Shown: positions 27,612-39,017, numbered from the stretch's first letter. The stretch is DNA of 64,000 bases from Streptomyces sp. NBC_01306 (GCF_026340465.1 NZ_JAPEPC010000001.1:6062501-6126500); one strand, 5' to 3'. The notes: generated by a model not told the origin, from the sequence alone. Numbers and translations are program-made.

Positions 27612-30020
27612 GTGGGTGGGCAGCGGGGTGCTATGCCGGATCCGAGCAAGGCGGCGGATCTGGCGGAGTTCGTCTGTTTGCTGGGTGAGTTGCGGGCCTG
27701 GGCGGGGATGCCGTCGTACCGGGTGCTTGCCAGAAGGGTCGGGCCGCTGATGCGACCGGCACGGGTTGTCTCACTGTCCACGGTCGTGGACGCTTTCAAG
27801 ACCGGACGCAGTCGCCTGGACCTGGACCTGGTCGTGGGAATCGTCCGGGCGCTGGGGGCGGACGAACCTGCGGTCGATCTCTGGCGCAAGGCATGCATCA
27901 AGGTCCACGGGCTGGCCAAGACCGGCGGCCCAGTCGGCGTCTTCGGTCAACTACCCACGGATCTGGCGACGTTCACCGGGCGCCGTGAGGAACTCGCGCG
28001 CCTGATCGCGGCCGCGACGCAGCATCACGACCGCAGCGGTGCGACCACGGTCGTGATCTCCGCGGTCGAGGGCATGGCCGGGGTCGGCAAGACCCAGCTA
28101 GCGATCCATGCCGCCCACAAACTGGTACGCGCCGGGCACTTCATCGACGTGCAGCTGCATGTGAACCTGCGCGGCTTCGACCCCGAACTCCCGCCCGCGG
28201 ACCCGTCCGCGGTGTTGGAGGCGTTCCTGCGGCAGCTGGGAGTAGCCGCGCAGCAGATCCCCGAGAGTCGGGACGAGCGGGCGGCGATGTACCGCGACCG
28301 AATGCGGGATCGCCGTGCCTTGGTGCTGCTGGACAACGCCGCCACCGAGGACCAGGTCCGCGACCTCATCCCAGCCGGGCCCACATGCCTGGTCCTGATC
28401 ACCAGCCGCCGCAGTCTCGCCGGACTCGACGGTGCCTCCCCGCACCTGATCGACACTTTCACCCAGACCGAAGCACTCGACCTGCTCACCCGGATCGCCG
28501 GACACGACCGTGTGGCCGCCGAACCCGAAGCTGCCGCACGCGTCATCGGGTACTGCGACCGCCTCCCACTCGCCCTGGCGCTGACCGCCGCCCGGCTCCG
28601 TTCCCGGCCCGCCTGGAGCCTGGCCGAACTCGCCGACCGGATGCAGGCCGGGCGTCTGGAGGCGATCAGCGCCGGCGGCCGCGCAATACGCCCTGTGTTC
28701 GACGCGTCCTACCAGGCACTCCCGGACAGGGCACAGCAGGTGTTCCGCCTCATCGGTCTTCACCCCGGCCCGGACTTCAGCGCAGCGGCGGCCGCCGCAT
28801 TGGCGGGCATCACCGCCGGCGGGGCCGCCGAGGTACTGGAACTGCTCCTGGACGAACACCTGCTCCAGCAAAAGCGCAGCGGGCGCTTCGAACTCCACGA
28901 CCTGCTCCGCGCCTACGCCAGTGAGCAGGCCAACACCATTGACCCTGGCCAGGAGCGCCGCGCCGCAGTGCACCGGATGCTGGATCACTATGGGCATACC
29001 GCACACGACGCCGCCCTGCTGTTGGAACGGGGCCGGGACCCGCTGAGCCTGCCCCCGCCGCAACCGGGGGTCTGCCTGGAACACTTCGCCGATCACGAGC
29101 GGGCGCTGGCCTGGTTCACCACCGAACATGCCGTGCTTCTAAGCGCCGTAGGCCACGCCGCCGCCACCGGTTTCCACGCCCACACCTGGCAGCTGGCCCA
29201 CGCCCTCGCCACCTACCTCGATCGGCGCGGGAACTGGCACGACCTTGCCGCCGTCGGCAACACCGCCATAGACGCCGCCGACCGGCTGGCCGACCCCCTC
29301 GGGAAGGCCATCGCCCACAACATCGTCGCCCGCGCCCACCGCCGCCATGGCAACTATGAGGACGCCCAGCATCACCTGCGCCACGCACTCGACCTGTTCG
29401 GCCGGATCGGTAACCTGGATGGGCAGGCCGATACGTACATCGAACTCGCCAGAGTGAAGGCATGGCAGAGCCCTCCTGCCATCGCCGAAGCACGTGCACT
29501 TGCCCGTCAGGCCCACGCCTTGTACCAGTCCCGTGGCCACCGGCTGGGGCAGGCCCAGACCCTGACCGCCATCGGCTGGTCGCACGCGCGCCTTGGCGAC
29601 TATGCACAGGCCTTGACCTGCTGCCGACAGGCTCTGCCTGTCCTTGAAGAATTCGACGACCGTGAACGGCAGGCCCATGCCTGGGACAGCATTGCCTACG
29701 CCCACAGCTACCTGGGTCAGCACACTCAAGCCGTCGCGTGCTACAGACTCGCCCTTGATCTGTGCCGCGGCCTCGGCGACCGCCCGCTAGAAGCAGACAT
29801 CCTCAATCGCTTCGGCGACGCCCACCATGCCGCGCACTGCCCCGATGCAGCCCACGATGCCTGGCAACAGGCCCTGGACATCCTCACCGAACTCGATCAG
29901 CCCTACGCCGACCAGATCCGCAGCAAGCTCGGTCTGTACGGTGACCGGTGGGAAGTCCCGGACAGGGGGCGTGTCAGAGGGCATGAGAGGACGTTCCGAA
30001 CCGGCATGACCTTCTTGTAG
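27612..30020 (+). CDS. HTH-NB-ARC-TPR protein (STAND-type regulator)
   Basis: 802 aa. Residues ~10-95 resemble an XRE-like DNA-binding region (ADLAEFVCLLGELRAWAGMP, LSTVVDAFKTGRSRLDLDLV). The NTPase module has Walker A GMAGVGKT (154-161), Walker B RALVLLDNA (about 235-243), LVLITSR (260-266) and a GLPL-like CDRLPLALAL. The C-terminal ~250 residues are TPR helices (HNIVARAHRRHGNYEDAQHH, SIAYAHSYLGQHTQAVACYR). STAND proteins sense a ligand and switch by nucleotide exchange. GTG chosen because GGGGGAG lies 8 nt upstream; ATG 27633 is the alternative. Its position suggests control of the secreted cluster. Confidence 0.86.
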   Translation: MGGQRGAMPDPSKAADLAEFVCLLGELRAWAGMPSYRVLARRVGPLMRPARVVSLSTVVDAFKTGRSRLDLDLVVGIVRALGADEPAVDLWRKACIKVHGLAKTGGPVGVFGQLPTDLATFTGRREELARLIAAATQHHDRSGATTVVISAVEGMAGVGKTQLAIHAAHKLVRAGHFIDVQLHVNLRGFDPELPPADPSAVLEAFLRQLGVAAQQIPESRDERAAMYRDRMRDRRALVLLDNAATEDQVRDLIPAGPTCLVLITSRRSLAGLDGASPHLIDTFTQTEALDLLTRIAGHDRVAAEPEAAARVIGYCDRLPLALALTAARLRSRPAWSLAELADRMQAGRLEAISAGGRAIRPVFDASYQALPDRAQQVFRLIGLHPGPDFSAAAAAALAGITAGGAAEVLELLLDEHLLQQKRSGRFELHDLLRAYASEQANTIDPGQERRAAVHRMLDHYGHTAHDAALLLERGRDPLSLPPPQPGVCLEHFADHERALAWFTTEHAVLLSAVGHAAATGFHAHTWQLAHALATYLDRRGNWHDLAAVGNTAIDAADRLADPLGKAIAHNIVARAHRRHGNYEDAQHHLRHALDLFGRIGNLDGQADTYIELARVKAWQSPPAIAEARALARQAHALYQSRGHRLGQAQTLTAIGWSHARLGDYAQALTCCRQALPVLEEFDDRERQAHAWDSIAYAHSYLGQHTQAVACYRLALDLCRGLGDRPLEADILNRFGDAHHAAHCPDAAHDAWQQALDILTELDQPYADQIRSKLGLYGDRWEVPDRGRVRGHERTFRTGMTFL

Positions 30021-30039
30021 TCGCCTCCCTCATCGGCAG

Positions 30040-30213
30040 CGAGACGGGACACCCGTTGCGGCGAGAGCCGTACGCCTTGTCACCGCTGACGTGATCGGGC
30101 CGGGTGCGGGGCCGCTCGTCCTGCGGGCGAATCCTGCAACTCTCGAATGCCGGCACCCCACCAGTGCGCGGAGCGCCGCCGAAGGCGCCCTTGACTGACC
30201 GGACCAGCCTCAC
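30040..30213 (-). pseudogene. IS5-type transposase fragment
   Basis: The minus strand reads RPRTRPDHVSGDKAYGSRRN, a motif of the catalytic region of IS5-family transposases. It is out of context, lacks both ends and is followed by non-matching sequence. Confidence 0.7.
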
Positions 30214-30553
30214 ACTCAGCAGTCGGGCGGCCCGTCACGGTCCCGGCCCAGGTGGGGAATTACGCCGCGCAGATCATGTAGTCCGTGGGGGATCACGCAG
30301 CCGCTCACACGGCGCGGCCACCGCCGTACCCGTCGGATCACCGACCCCGCGATTTCCCAGGCGGCCCCACTGGCCGCCAAACGCCGGAGTCCTGCCCCGG
30401 CCGCGCACGCAGACGCTGACCGGGGCGGTCCCGTACACAAAGAGGGGAACTACTTGCTCATGGGGGGCAGGAATCCCATCCCCCTGTCCTATTGGCCACG
30501 CGGTGGACATCACCGGTGGGAAACGGACACGGGATCCGGGATCCCACAGCAGG
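30214..30553 (+). other. Intergenic region (340 bp) at the right edge of the accessory region
   Basis: No convincing gene or tRNA. One short hairpin-like stretch (GGGGGCAGGAATCCC...CCCCCTG, about 30465-30488) and a repeated GGGATCC-type word near 30531-30542 are visible. It probably contains the junction between acquired DNA and the core genome. Confidence 0.4.
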
Positions 30554-32356
30554 TCACCCTCCGTAGGCACCCGAGGCCGTGAGCCGCAGCGCGGTGTCGA
30601 TCAGCGGCACATGGCTGAAGGCCTGCGGGAAGTTGCCCACCTGGCGCTGGAGCCTGGGATCCCACTCCTCGGCGAGCAGCCCGAGGTCGTTGCGGAGCCC
30701 GAGCAGCTTCTCGAAGAGCTTGCGCGCCTCGTCCACCCGCCCGATCATCGCCAGGTCGTCGGCGAGCCAGAACGAGCAGGCGAGGAAGGCGCCCTCGTCG
30801 CCCTCCAGCCCGTCGACGCCCGCGGCGCCGCCCGTGGTCGGGTAGCGCAGGACGAAACCGTCCGGTGTGGACAGTTCGCGCTGGATGGCCTCGACGGTGC
30901 CGATGACGCGCTTGTCGTCCGGCGGCAGGAACCCCATCTGCGGGATGAGCAGCAGGGACGCGTCCAGCTCCTTCGAGCCGTAGGACTGCGTGAAGGTGTT
31001 GCGTTCCTTGTCGTAGCCCCGCTCGCAGACATCGCGGTGGATGTCGTCGCGCAGCTCGCGCCAGCGCTCGATGGGCCCGTCGGCGTCCCCGGACTCGATC
31101 AGCTTGATGGTCCGGTCGACGGCGACCCAGGCCATCACCTTGGAGTGCACGAAGTGGCGGCGCGGCCCGCGCACCTCCCAGATGCCCTCGTCGGGCTGGT
31201 CCCAGTGGTCCTCCAGATACCGGATCAGCTTGAGCTGGAGCAGGGACGCGTAGTCGCTGCGGGCAAGGCCCGTCATATGGGCGAGGTGCAGGGCCTCGGT
31301 GACTTCGCCGTACACATCGAGCTGGAGCTGTCCGGCCGCGCCGTTGCCCACCCGGACGGGGCCCGAGTTCTCGTAGCCCGGCAGCCAGTCCAGCTCCGCC
31401 TCGCCGAGCTCGCGCTCCCCGGCGATCCCGTACATGATCTGCAGGTTCTCCGGGTCGCCCGCGACGGCCCGCAGCAGCCACTCGCGCCAGGCGCGGGCCT
31501 CCTCGCGGTAGCCGGTGCGCAGCAGTGACGAGAGCGTGATCGCCGCGTCGCGGAGCCAGGTGTAGCGGTAGTCCCAGTTGCGGGAGCCGCCGATGTCCTC
31601 GGGCAGTGAGGTCGTCGGCGCGGCGACGATGCCGCCGGTCGGCGCGTAGGTGAGCGCCTTGAGGGTGATCAGCGAGCGGACCACGGCCTCGCGGTAGGGG
31701 CCGTGGTACGTGCACTGCTCGACCCAGTCGCGCCAGAAGTCCTCGGTGGCCACCAGCGAGTTCTCCGGCTCGGGCAGCGCGGGCGGGGCCTTGTGCGAGG
31801 GCTCCCAGCTGATGGTGAAGGCGATCCTGTCGCCCGGTCCGACGGTGAAGTCGGAGTACGTCGTGAGGTCCTCGCCGTAGGTGTCGGCCGAGGTGTCCAG
31901 CCAGACCGAGTCGGGCCCCGCGACCGCGACCGTGCGCCCGTCCACCTTGTGGACCCAGGGCGTCACCCGCCCGTAGCTGAACCGCATCCGGAGTGCGGAG
32001 CGCATCGGGACGCGCCCGCTCACCCCTTCCACGATCCGGATCAGCTGGGGGGCGCCGTCACGCGGCGGCATGAAATCCGTCACACGGACGGTGCCGCGCG
32101 GCGTGTCCCACTCCGATTCGAGGATCAGTGAATCCCCGCGGTAGCGGCGCCGGTCAGCGACCGGCGGACATGCCGAAGGGGCATGCGCGGGTCCCAGCCG
32201 CCAGAAACCGTTTTCCTCGGTCCCCAGCAGTCCGGCAAAGACGGCGTGCGAGTCGAAGCGGGGCAGGCACAGCCAGTCGGCCGTCCCGTCCCGGCAGACC
32301 AGGGCGGCGGTCTGCATGTCTCCGATGAGTGCGTAATCCTCGATGCGCCCGGCCAC
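30554..32356 (-). CDS. Glycoside hydrolase family 15 protein (trehalase/glucoamylase type)
   Basis: 600 aa from the GTG giving VAGRIEDYALIGDMQTAALV, the typical N-terminus, with GGAG 8 nt upstream. GH15 hallmarks: DGTADWLCLPRFDS, LPEDIGGSRNWDYRYTWLRD and AEEWDP near the C-terminus carrying the likely catalytic carboxylates. Actinobacterial members of this form include trehalases; glucoamylase activity cannot be excluded. No signal peptide, so cytosolic. Longer frames upstream (to 32560) lack similarity. Divergent from pyrG. Confidence 0.9.
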   Translation of the reverse strand: MAGRIEDYALIGDMQTAALVCRDGTADWLCLPRFDSHAVFAGLLGTEENGFWRLGPAHAPSACPPVADRRRYRGDSLILESEWDTPRGTVRVTDFMPPRDGAPQLIRIVEGVSGRVPMRSALRMRFSYGRVTPWVHKVDGRTVAVAGPDSVWLDTSADTYGEDLTTYSDFTVGPGDRIAFTISWEPSHKAPPALPEPENSLVATEDFWRDWVEQCTYHGPYREAVVRSLITLKALTYAPTGGIVAAPTTSLPEDIGGSRNWDYRYTWLRDAAITLSSLLRTGYREEARAWREWLLRAVAGDPENLQIMYGIAGERELGEAELDWLPGYENSGPVRVGNGAAGQLQLDVYGEVTEALHLAHMTGLARSDYASLLQLKLIRYLEDHWDQPDEGIWEVRGPRRHFVHSKVMAWVAVDRTIKLIESGDADGPIERWRELRDDIHRDVCERGYDKERNTFTQSYGSKELDASLLLIPQMGFLPPDDKRVIGTVEAIQRELSTPDGFVLRYPTTGGAAGVDGLEGDEGAFLACSFWLADDLAMIGRVDEARKLFEKLLGLRNDLGLLAEEWDPRLQRQVGNFPQAFSHVPLIDTALRLTASGAYGG

Positions 32357-32806
32357 GTGCAATCTCCAGTCGAACGGCCACGTCGCCCCTCGGGGCGCTT
32401 GTGTTGCAGTCAAGGGCTGTTTGGAATAAGCGCTGACGAGCGCCGGCGGGCGCAAGTTCCGGAGAACGGGCGGGGGTGGTGCCGGCTTCCGGCCGTCTCG
32501 GCAGCGAGTGTCCGAGCAGGATACGACGCACCCAGGTGATCCGCATGACCTGCCAGGCACCCTGACTGGTCCGAACGGGTGAGTGTTGAGTGACCGGATT
32601 GCGGCCGTCCGGTGAAGGTTGAGCTGTGTGTGGCGGAGGCGGTGCTGTGCGTGGCCGGGAGCGGTCTCCCGCCGTCGCTGATACCCTGGTGGCCCGTGGA
32701 CCGGTGGTCATTACGCCCCGAACCGCAGCGACGGCACCCCCGGAATTCTCCGGGCCCCGTGTCGGCACGCACTCCAGATCGCGACCACGGGAGCCCCCTC
32801 TTGGCC
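32357..32806 (+). other. Divergent intergenic region (450 bp) between GH15 and pyrG
   Basis: Contains promoters for both genes. A GATACCCT element at about 32677-32684 is a plausible -10 for pyrG, without a clear -35. No ORF with coding character and no pyrimidine-type riboswitch was recognised. Confidence 0.4.
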
Positions 32807-34465
<1,659 letters not shown>

Positions 34466-34490
34466 CACGCGGACACGGGCGTTACGGTTG

Positions 34491-34525
34491 ACCGGGGCGG
34501 GGTTCTCATGAGCCCCCGCCCCGGT
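34491..34525 (+). terminator. Hairpin between pyrG and the Nudix gene
   Basis: 12-bp perfect stem ACCGGGGCGGGG / CCCCGCCCCGGT with an 11-nt loop, followed by TTT. It lies 25 nt after the pyrG stop and 25 nt before the next ATG, so it may attenuate rather than fully stop transcription. Confidence 0.7.
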
Positions 34526-34549
34526 TTCCGCATTTGAGAGGACGCTTCC

Positions 34550-35176
34550 ATGGCCATCAGGGACACCGCAGAGGAGTGGCAGGTCACCGCGACCACCACC
34601 CCCTTCACCGGGAACAAGACCAGCGTCCGCACCGACGACGTCGTGATGCCCGACGGGACCGTCGTGCACCGCGACTACCAGGTCCACCCCGGCTCGGTGG
34701 CCGTCCTCGCACTCGATGACGAGGGCAAGGTCATCGTCCTGCGCCAGTACCGCCACCCCGTACGGCAGAAGCTCTGGGAGATCCCGGCGGGGCTGCTCGA
34801 CATCCCCGGTGAGAACCCGCTGCACGCCGCGCAGCGCGAGCTGTACGAAGAGGCGCACGTCAAGGCCGAGAACTGGCGGGTGCTCGCCGATGTGTACCCG
34901 ACGCCGGGCGGCTGCGACGAAGCCGTACGGATCTTCCTCGCCCGTGAGGTCTCCGAGGCCGAGGGCGCGCGCTTCGAGGTCTCCGAGGAGGAGGCGGACA
35001 TGGAGCACGCCCGGGTCGACCCCGCGGAGCTCGTCCGGGGCGCGCTCGCCGGAGAGCTGCACAACACCTGCCTGGTCGTGGGGGTCCTGGCGCTCACCGC
35101 CGCCCTCAACGGCGACGGCCTGGACGCACTGCGCCCGGCCGACGCCCCCTGGCCCGCCCGGCCCTTCGAGGCGTAG
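34550..35176 (+). CDS. Nudix hydrolase, ADP-ribose pyrophosphatase type
   Basis: 208 aa. The Nudix box is complete: G-LLDIPG-E-...-RELYEEAHV (about 83-106), with the upstream IVLRQYRHPVRQKLWEIPAG typical of ADP-ribose pyrophosphatases. It hydrolyses ADP-ribose to AMP and ribose-5-phosphate, a housekeeping function. GAGAGGACGC precedes the ATG. Possibly co-transcribed with pyrG across the hairpin. Confidence 0.92.
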   Translation: MAIRDTAEEWQVTATTTPFTGNKTSVRTDDVVMPDGTVVHRDYQVHPGSVAVLALDDEGKVIVLRQYRHPVRQKLWEIPAGLLDIPGENPLHAAQRELYEEAHVKAENWRVLADVYPTPGGCDEAVRIFLAREVSEAEGARFEVSEEEADMEHARVDPAELVRGALAGELHNTCLVVGVLALTAALNGDGLDALRPADAPWPARPFEA

Positions 35177-35386
35177 AACGGCCCCGCCCGGCCACCGGCA
35201 CTTTCCGGCCCCCTCTTTTCGGCCCCTCTTTTCGGCTTTCGATCTGATGATCTGCTGATCCGATTGAGGGACATGCCTACTGTGCCCGCCCTGCCCCACC
35301 TGGTTCGTCTGAATACGTGAACTACGCTCGGCACCGTCCCGTCCGGGCCCCCGGCGGGCCGGTGCGCAGGCGGACGGAGCGAGCCC

Positions 35387-37384
35387 GTGACGGATCAGGC
35401 GGTGGACGCGGTCGACCGGGTCACGACATCGGACGCCGACCGGACGACCGGTCACTTCTTCGGCAGGCAGCGGGAGTTGAAGGCGCTGCGCGCCGACATC
35501 GAGCGGGCAGGTCTGGACACCATGGCCGGCCGCAAGGGCGCCCGCCCCCGGGTGCTGCTCATCGCGGGAAAGCCGGGGTCGGGGCGGAGCGCACTCGCCG
35601 CCGAACTGGCCGGACAGCTCACCGCCGACTACCCGGACGGGGTGCTGAGCGCCCGGCTCACCACACCCGGCGGCGACCGGGTGCCCGACGGGGACACCGC
35701 ACGCCGGCTGCTCGGCGCGCTCGGCGTCCCCGCTCCCGCGGGCGCCGCCGACGACGACCTCACCGGACTGGTCCGCGAGGCACTGGCCGGGCGCCGGGTC
35801 CTGCTCGTCCTGGACGACGCGGCTGACGCCGGACAGGTCGATCCTTTCCTTCCCGACATCTCGGACTCCCTGGTCGTGGCCGTCTCCACCGGCCCGCTGA
35901 CCGGTATCCCCGATGTCAGGCCCTGCACGCTCGGCGGTCTGGACACCGGGTCCGCCGTCGGACTGCTGGGAGATTTCACCGGCGCGGTCCGCGTCACCGT
36001 GGACCCGCGGACCGCCGAGGCGCTGTCCGAGGAGTGCGGCGGGCAGCCCGCGGCGCTGGTGCTGCTCGGCGGCTGGCTCGCCGCCAGGCCCAAGGTGTCG
36101 GTCGCGGACGTCGCCCAGCAGTTCCGGAACCTGCCCGACGAGGCCGACGGGCCCGCGGCCGCCCGCCCGCTGGCCCGCGCCTTCCGGTTCGTGTACGGCT
36201 CCCTGCCGCAGCCGGCCGCCCGGATACTGCGGCTGCTGGCCCTCGCCCCCGCCGGACTGGCCGACGCGCACACGGCGTCAGCGCTGGCCGGCTGCTCGGT
36301 GTCAGCCGCCCGGTCCACCCTGGAGGACTTCGCCGGGCTGGGCCTGCTGCGCGCCTGTTCGGAGGGGCAGTTCGAGGTGCCGGGCTGCCTCGCCCCGCTG
36401 CTCCGCGCACTGATGGAGGCCCAGGACCGGCCCGCCGAGGTGCAGCTGGCCAGGGCGCGGCTGCTGGAGCGGACCGTGCGGCTGCTCCAGTCCTGCCGGG
36501 CGGTCACCGACCCGGACGGCTCGCCGTCCCGCAGGAAACTGGCCGGGCTGCCCCGCACGCTCCGCTTCGCGAACGCCCCGGCCGCCGCCGAGTGGCTCCG
36601 GCTGCGGGAGCCCGCGCTGCTCGCGAGCGCACGGCTGGCGGTCGCGGACGGCGAGCTGGACACGCTGGCCAGACGGCTGGTCGCCGCGTTCGTAAGGGCC
36701 CTGACCGCGCACCGCGGGGCCGAGGCCGCCGCCGCCGAGCTGTACGGCCTCCACCAGCTGGTGCTGGGCGTCGCCGAGCGGCGCGGGCTGCACCGGGAGC
36801 AGGCGGCGGCGCTGCTGAACCTCGCCGATCTCGACGCGCGGACCGGCCGCACCCGCGAGGCCCTGGACCGCTACCGGGCCGCGCTGGACGCCGGACGCGC
36901 GGCGAACGACCCGTACGCGACCGGCCGGGCGACGGAATCCGTCGGCGGCGCCTACCAGGAGCTGGGGGACTGGCAGCGGGCCTGCGACTGGTACGGGCGA
37001 GCGCTCTCCCAGCGGCAGGCGCGGGGGGAACTGGCGGACGAGTCCCGGCTCCACGGACGGCTCGGCACCGTGCACACCTATGCGGGCCACTACACCGACG
37101 CGCTGCGCAGCTGGCGGGCCGCCGTGGCCGGGTACCGCAGGGCGGGGGACCTGCCGGCCCAGGCGCGGGCGCTCAGCGAGGTGGCCCGGGTGCAGGAGTA
37201 CGCGGGGCGCCCCGACGAGTCGCTCCGCACTTGTACGGAGGCGGTGGAGTGGGCCCGGCGCGCCGATGACGTGCGGCTTCAGGCGGCGCTGCACCTGCGG
37301 CTGGCCGACACTCTGGAGCGGCTGGGCGACTCGGCGGCGGCCCAGCTGCACCGCGGTTCGGCTGAGAGATTGCTGGCCGATTAG
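35387..37384 (+). CDS. NB-ARC/AAA ATPase with TPR repeats
   Basis: 665 aa. Walker A GKPGSGRS (61-68), Walker B VLLVLDDAAD (138-147), a GxP-type motif GGQPAALVLLGGWLA, and C-terminal TPR repeats (LNLADLDARTGRTREALDRY, SVGGAYQELGDWQRACDWYG, RLGTVHTYAGHYTDALRSWR). There is no N-terminal HTH, unlike the paralogue at 27612. GTG start. Its place between the Nudix and ald genes is usual in streptomycetes (from memory). It acts in the cytosol by switching on ligand binding; the signal and partner are unknown. Confidence 0.85.
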   Translation: MTDQAVDAVDRVTTSDADRTTGHFFGRQRELKALRADIERAGLDTMAGRKGARPRVLLIAGKPGSGRSALAAELAGQLTADYPDGVLSARLTTPGGDRVPDGDTARRLLGALGVPAPAGAADDDLTGLVREALAGRRVLLVLDDAADAGQVDPFLPDISDSLVVAVSTGPLTGIPDVRPCTLGGLDTGSAVGLLGDFTGAVRVTVDPRTAEALSEECGGQPAALVLLGGWLAARPKVSVADVAQQFRNLPDEADGPAAARPLARAFRFVYGSLPQPAARILRLLALAPAGLADAHTASALAGCSVSAARSTLEDFAGLGLLRACSEGQFEVPGCLAPLLRALMEAQDRPAEVQLARARLLERTVRLLQSCRAVTDPDGSPSRRKLAGLPRTLRFANAPAAAEWLRLREPALLASARLAVADGELDTLARRLVAAFVRALTAHRGAEAAAAELYGLHQLVLGVAERRGLHREQAAALLNLADLDARTGRTREALDRYRAALDAGRAANDPYATGRATESVGGAYQELGDWQRACDWYGRALSQRQARGELADESRLHGRLGTVHTYAGHYTDALRSWRAAVAGYRRAGDLPAQARALSEVARVQEYAGRPDESLRTCTEAVEWARRADDVRLQAALHLRLADTLERLGDSAAAQLHRGSAERLLAD

Positions 37385-37564
37385 AGATTTGCCTACGAAA
37401 TCCGTGGTGGCTCGACTGAAGATTATTGCTTTGGAAGGCTAGACAGCACGAAGTCCTTCATTAACACTGGTTTTCATCGCGTCCATCCGGGATGCCTCAG
37501 CTCTGCTGTGCATTGCCGGATATATGCGTCATCTCCAGAACATCACCCCCCAGATTCAAGGACC

Positions 37565-38689
37565 GTGATCGACGTGCTGGTCGGCATCCCCCGCGAGGTC
37601 AAGAACAACGAGTTCCGGGTGGCCATCACCCCGGCAGGCGTGCACGAGCTGGTGCGCCATGGACACCAGGTCGTCATCGAGCAGAGTGCGGGCGTCGGCT
37701 CCGCGATCACCGATGAGGAGTACGTGGCCGCGGGCGCGCGCATCCTCCCCACAGCCGACGAGGTGTGGGCCGCCGCTGACCTGCTGCTCAAGGTCAAGGA
37801 GCCCATCGCCGAGGAGTACCACCGCCTTCGCAAGGACCAGACGCTCTTCACGTACCTGCACCTCGCCGCTTCCCGCGCGTGCACGGACGCCCTGCTGGAG
37901 TCCGGCACCACGGCCATCGCGTACGAGACGGTCGAGACCGCGAACCGCCAGCTGCCGCTGCTCGCCCCGATGTCGGAGGTGGCCGGCCGGCTCGCCCCGC
38001 AGGTCGGCGCGTACCACCTGATGCGCTCGGCGGGCGGCCGCGGTGTGCTGCCCGGCGGTGTGCCCGGTACGGCGGCGGGCGAGGCGGTCGTCATCGGCGG
38101 CGGCGTCTCCGGCTGGAACGCCACGCAGATCGCCATCGGCATGGGCTTCCACGTCACGCTGCTGGACAAGGACATCAACAAGCTCCGCGAGGCGGACCGG
38201 ATCTTCGGCACCAAGGTGCAGACGATCGTCTCGAACGCGTTCGAGCTGGAGAAGGCGGTCGTCGCTGCGGACCTCGTCATCGGCGCCGTGCTCATCCCCG
38301 GTGCCAAGGCGCCGAAGCTCGTCACCAACGCGCTCGTCGCCAAGATGAAGCCCGGAAGTGTACTTGTCGACATTGCGATTGATCAGGGCGGCTGCTTCGA
38401 GGACTCGCGTCCGACCACGCACGCCGAGCCGACCTTCCAGGTCCACAACTCGGTGTTCTACTGCGTGGCGAATATGCCGGGCGCGGTGCCGCGTACGTCG
38501 ACCTACGCCCTCACCAACGCCACGCTCCCGTACATCGTGGAGCTCGCGAACCGGGGCTGGGAGGACGCGCTGCGCCGCGACCCCGCGCTCGCGCTAGGTC
38601 TCAACACGCATGACGGGCAGGTCGTTTACCGCTCGGTCGCCGAGGACCTCGGTCTTCCGCACGTCGAACTGAGCGCCTTGCTCGGCTGA
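37565..38689 (+). CDS. ald: Alanine dehydrogenase
   Basis: 374 aa. VGIPREVKNNEFRVAITPAG, KVKEPIAEEY, then the Rossmann motif VVIGGGVSGWNATQIA and HNSVFYCVANMPGAVPRTST, all typical of AlaDH. It catalyses reversible NAD-dependent deamination of L-alanine to pyruvate. The GTG start (VIDVLVGIPRE) is the family start; the open frame extends 19 codons further without similarity. It is followed by a 17-bp hairpin terminator. Confidence 0.95.
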   Translation: MIDVLVGIPREVKNNEFRVAITPAGVHELVRHGHQVVIEQSAGVGSAITDEEYVAAGARILPTADEVWAAADLLLKVKEPIAEEYHRLRKDQTLFTYLHLAASRACTDALLESGTTAIAYETVETANRQLPLLAPMSEVAGRLAPQVGAYHLMRSAGGRGVLPGGVPGTAAGEAVVIGGGVSGWNATQIAIGMGFHVTLLDKDINKLREADRIFGTKVQTIVSNAFELEKAVVAADLVIGAVLIPGAKAPKLVTNALVAKMKPGSVLVDIAIDQGGCFEDSRPTTHAEPTFQVHNSVFYCVANMPGAVPRTSTYALTNATLPYIVELANRGWEDALRRDPALALGLNTHDGQVVYRSVAEDLGLPHVELSALLG

Positions 38690-38715
38690 CCCGTCAACAC
38701 GCGTCGTCAATCTCA

Positions 38716-38758
38716 CGCAACCGGCCGGACCTTGCACGCCGAGGTCCGGCCGGTTGCG
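38716..38758 (+). terminator. Terminator after ald
   Basis: Perfect 17-bp stem CGCAACCGGCCGGACCT / AGGTCCGGCCGGTTGCG with a 9-nt loop, 27 nt after the ald stop. No T-run follows, common for high-GC actinobacteria. Confidence 0.85.
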
Positions 38759-39017
38759 CGTCTGCCCCCTTTGCGCCCCTCGTTCAACTCGCCGCGAACG
38801 TAACCCTTTAGCCGTTTCGTACACCCGTGAAACCCGCCGAGTGATCCCTGTACGCCCTTGACACCGGGGTGTTCCGTTGCCGACACATCGGGCCGGGTCC
38901 GGCGGATTGTGTTGCTGCGGACCGGTGACACGCCATAGAGTCGCCCATCGTCGGCATGGTGCCACGCTGACCTATCGATAAAGTTTCCTGGTCACGTCCA
39001 AGGAGGTAAGACGACTT
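38759..39017 (+). other. Promoter region of the ParA-scpAB operon
   Basis: About 259 bp without a gene. It ends in a near-consensus ribosome binding site AAGGAGGTAAG (39000-39010), 7 nt before the ParA GTG. A possible -10 is TATCGATAAAG around 38974-38984. Confidence 0.45.

Noticed and set aside
30214..30553. Search for a tRNA or attachment site at the right island edge
   Set aside because: No T-arm GGTTCGA-type sequence or cloverleaf was found; only a short hairpin.
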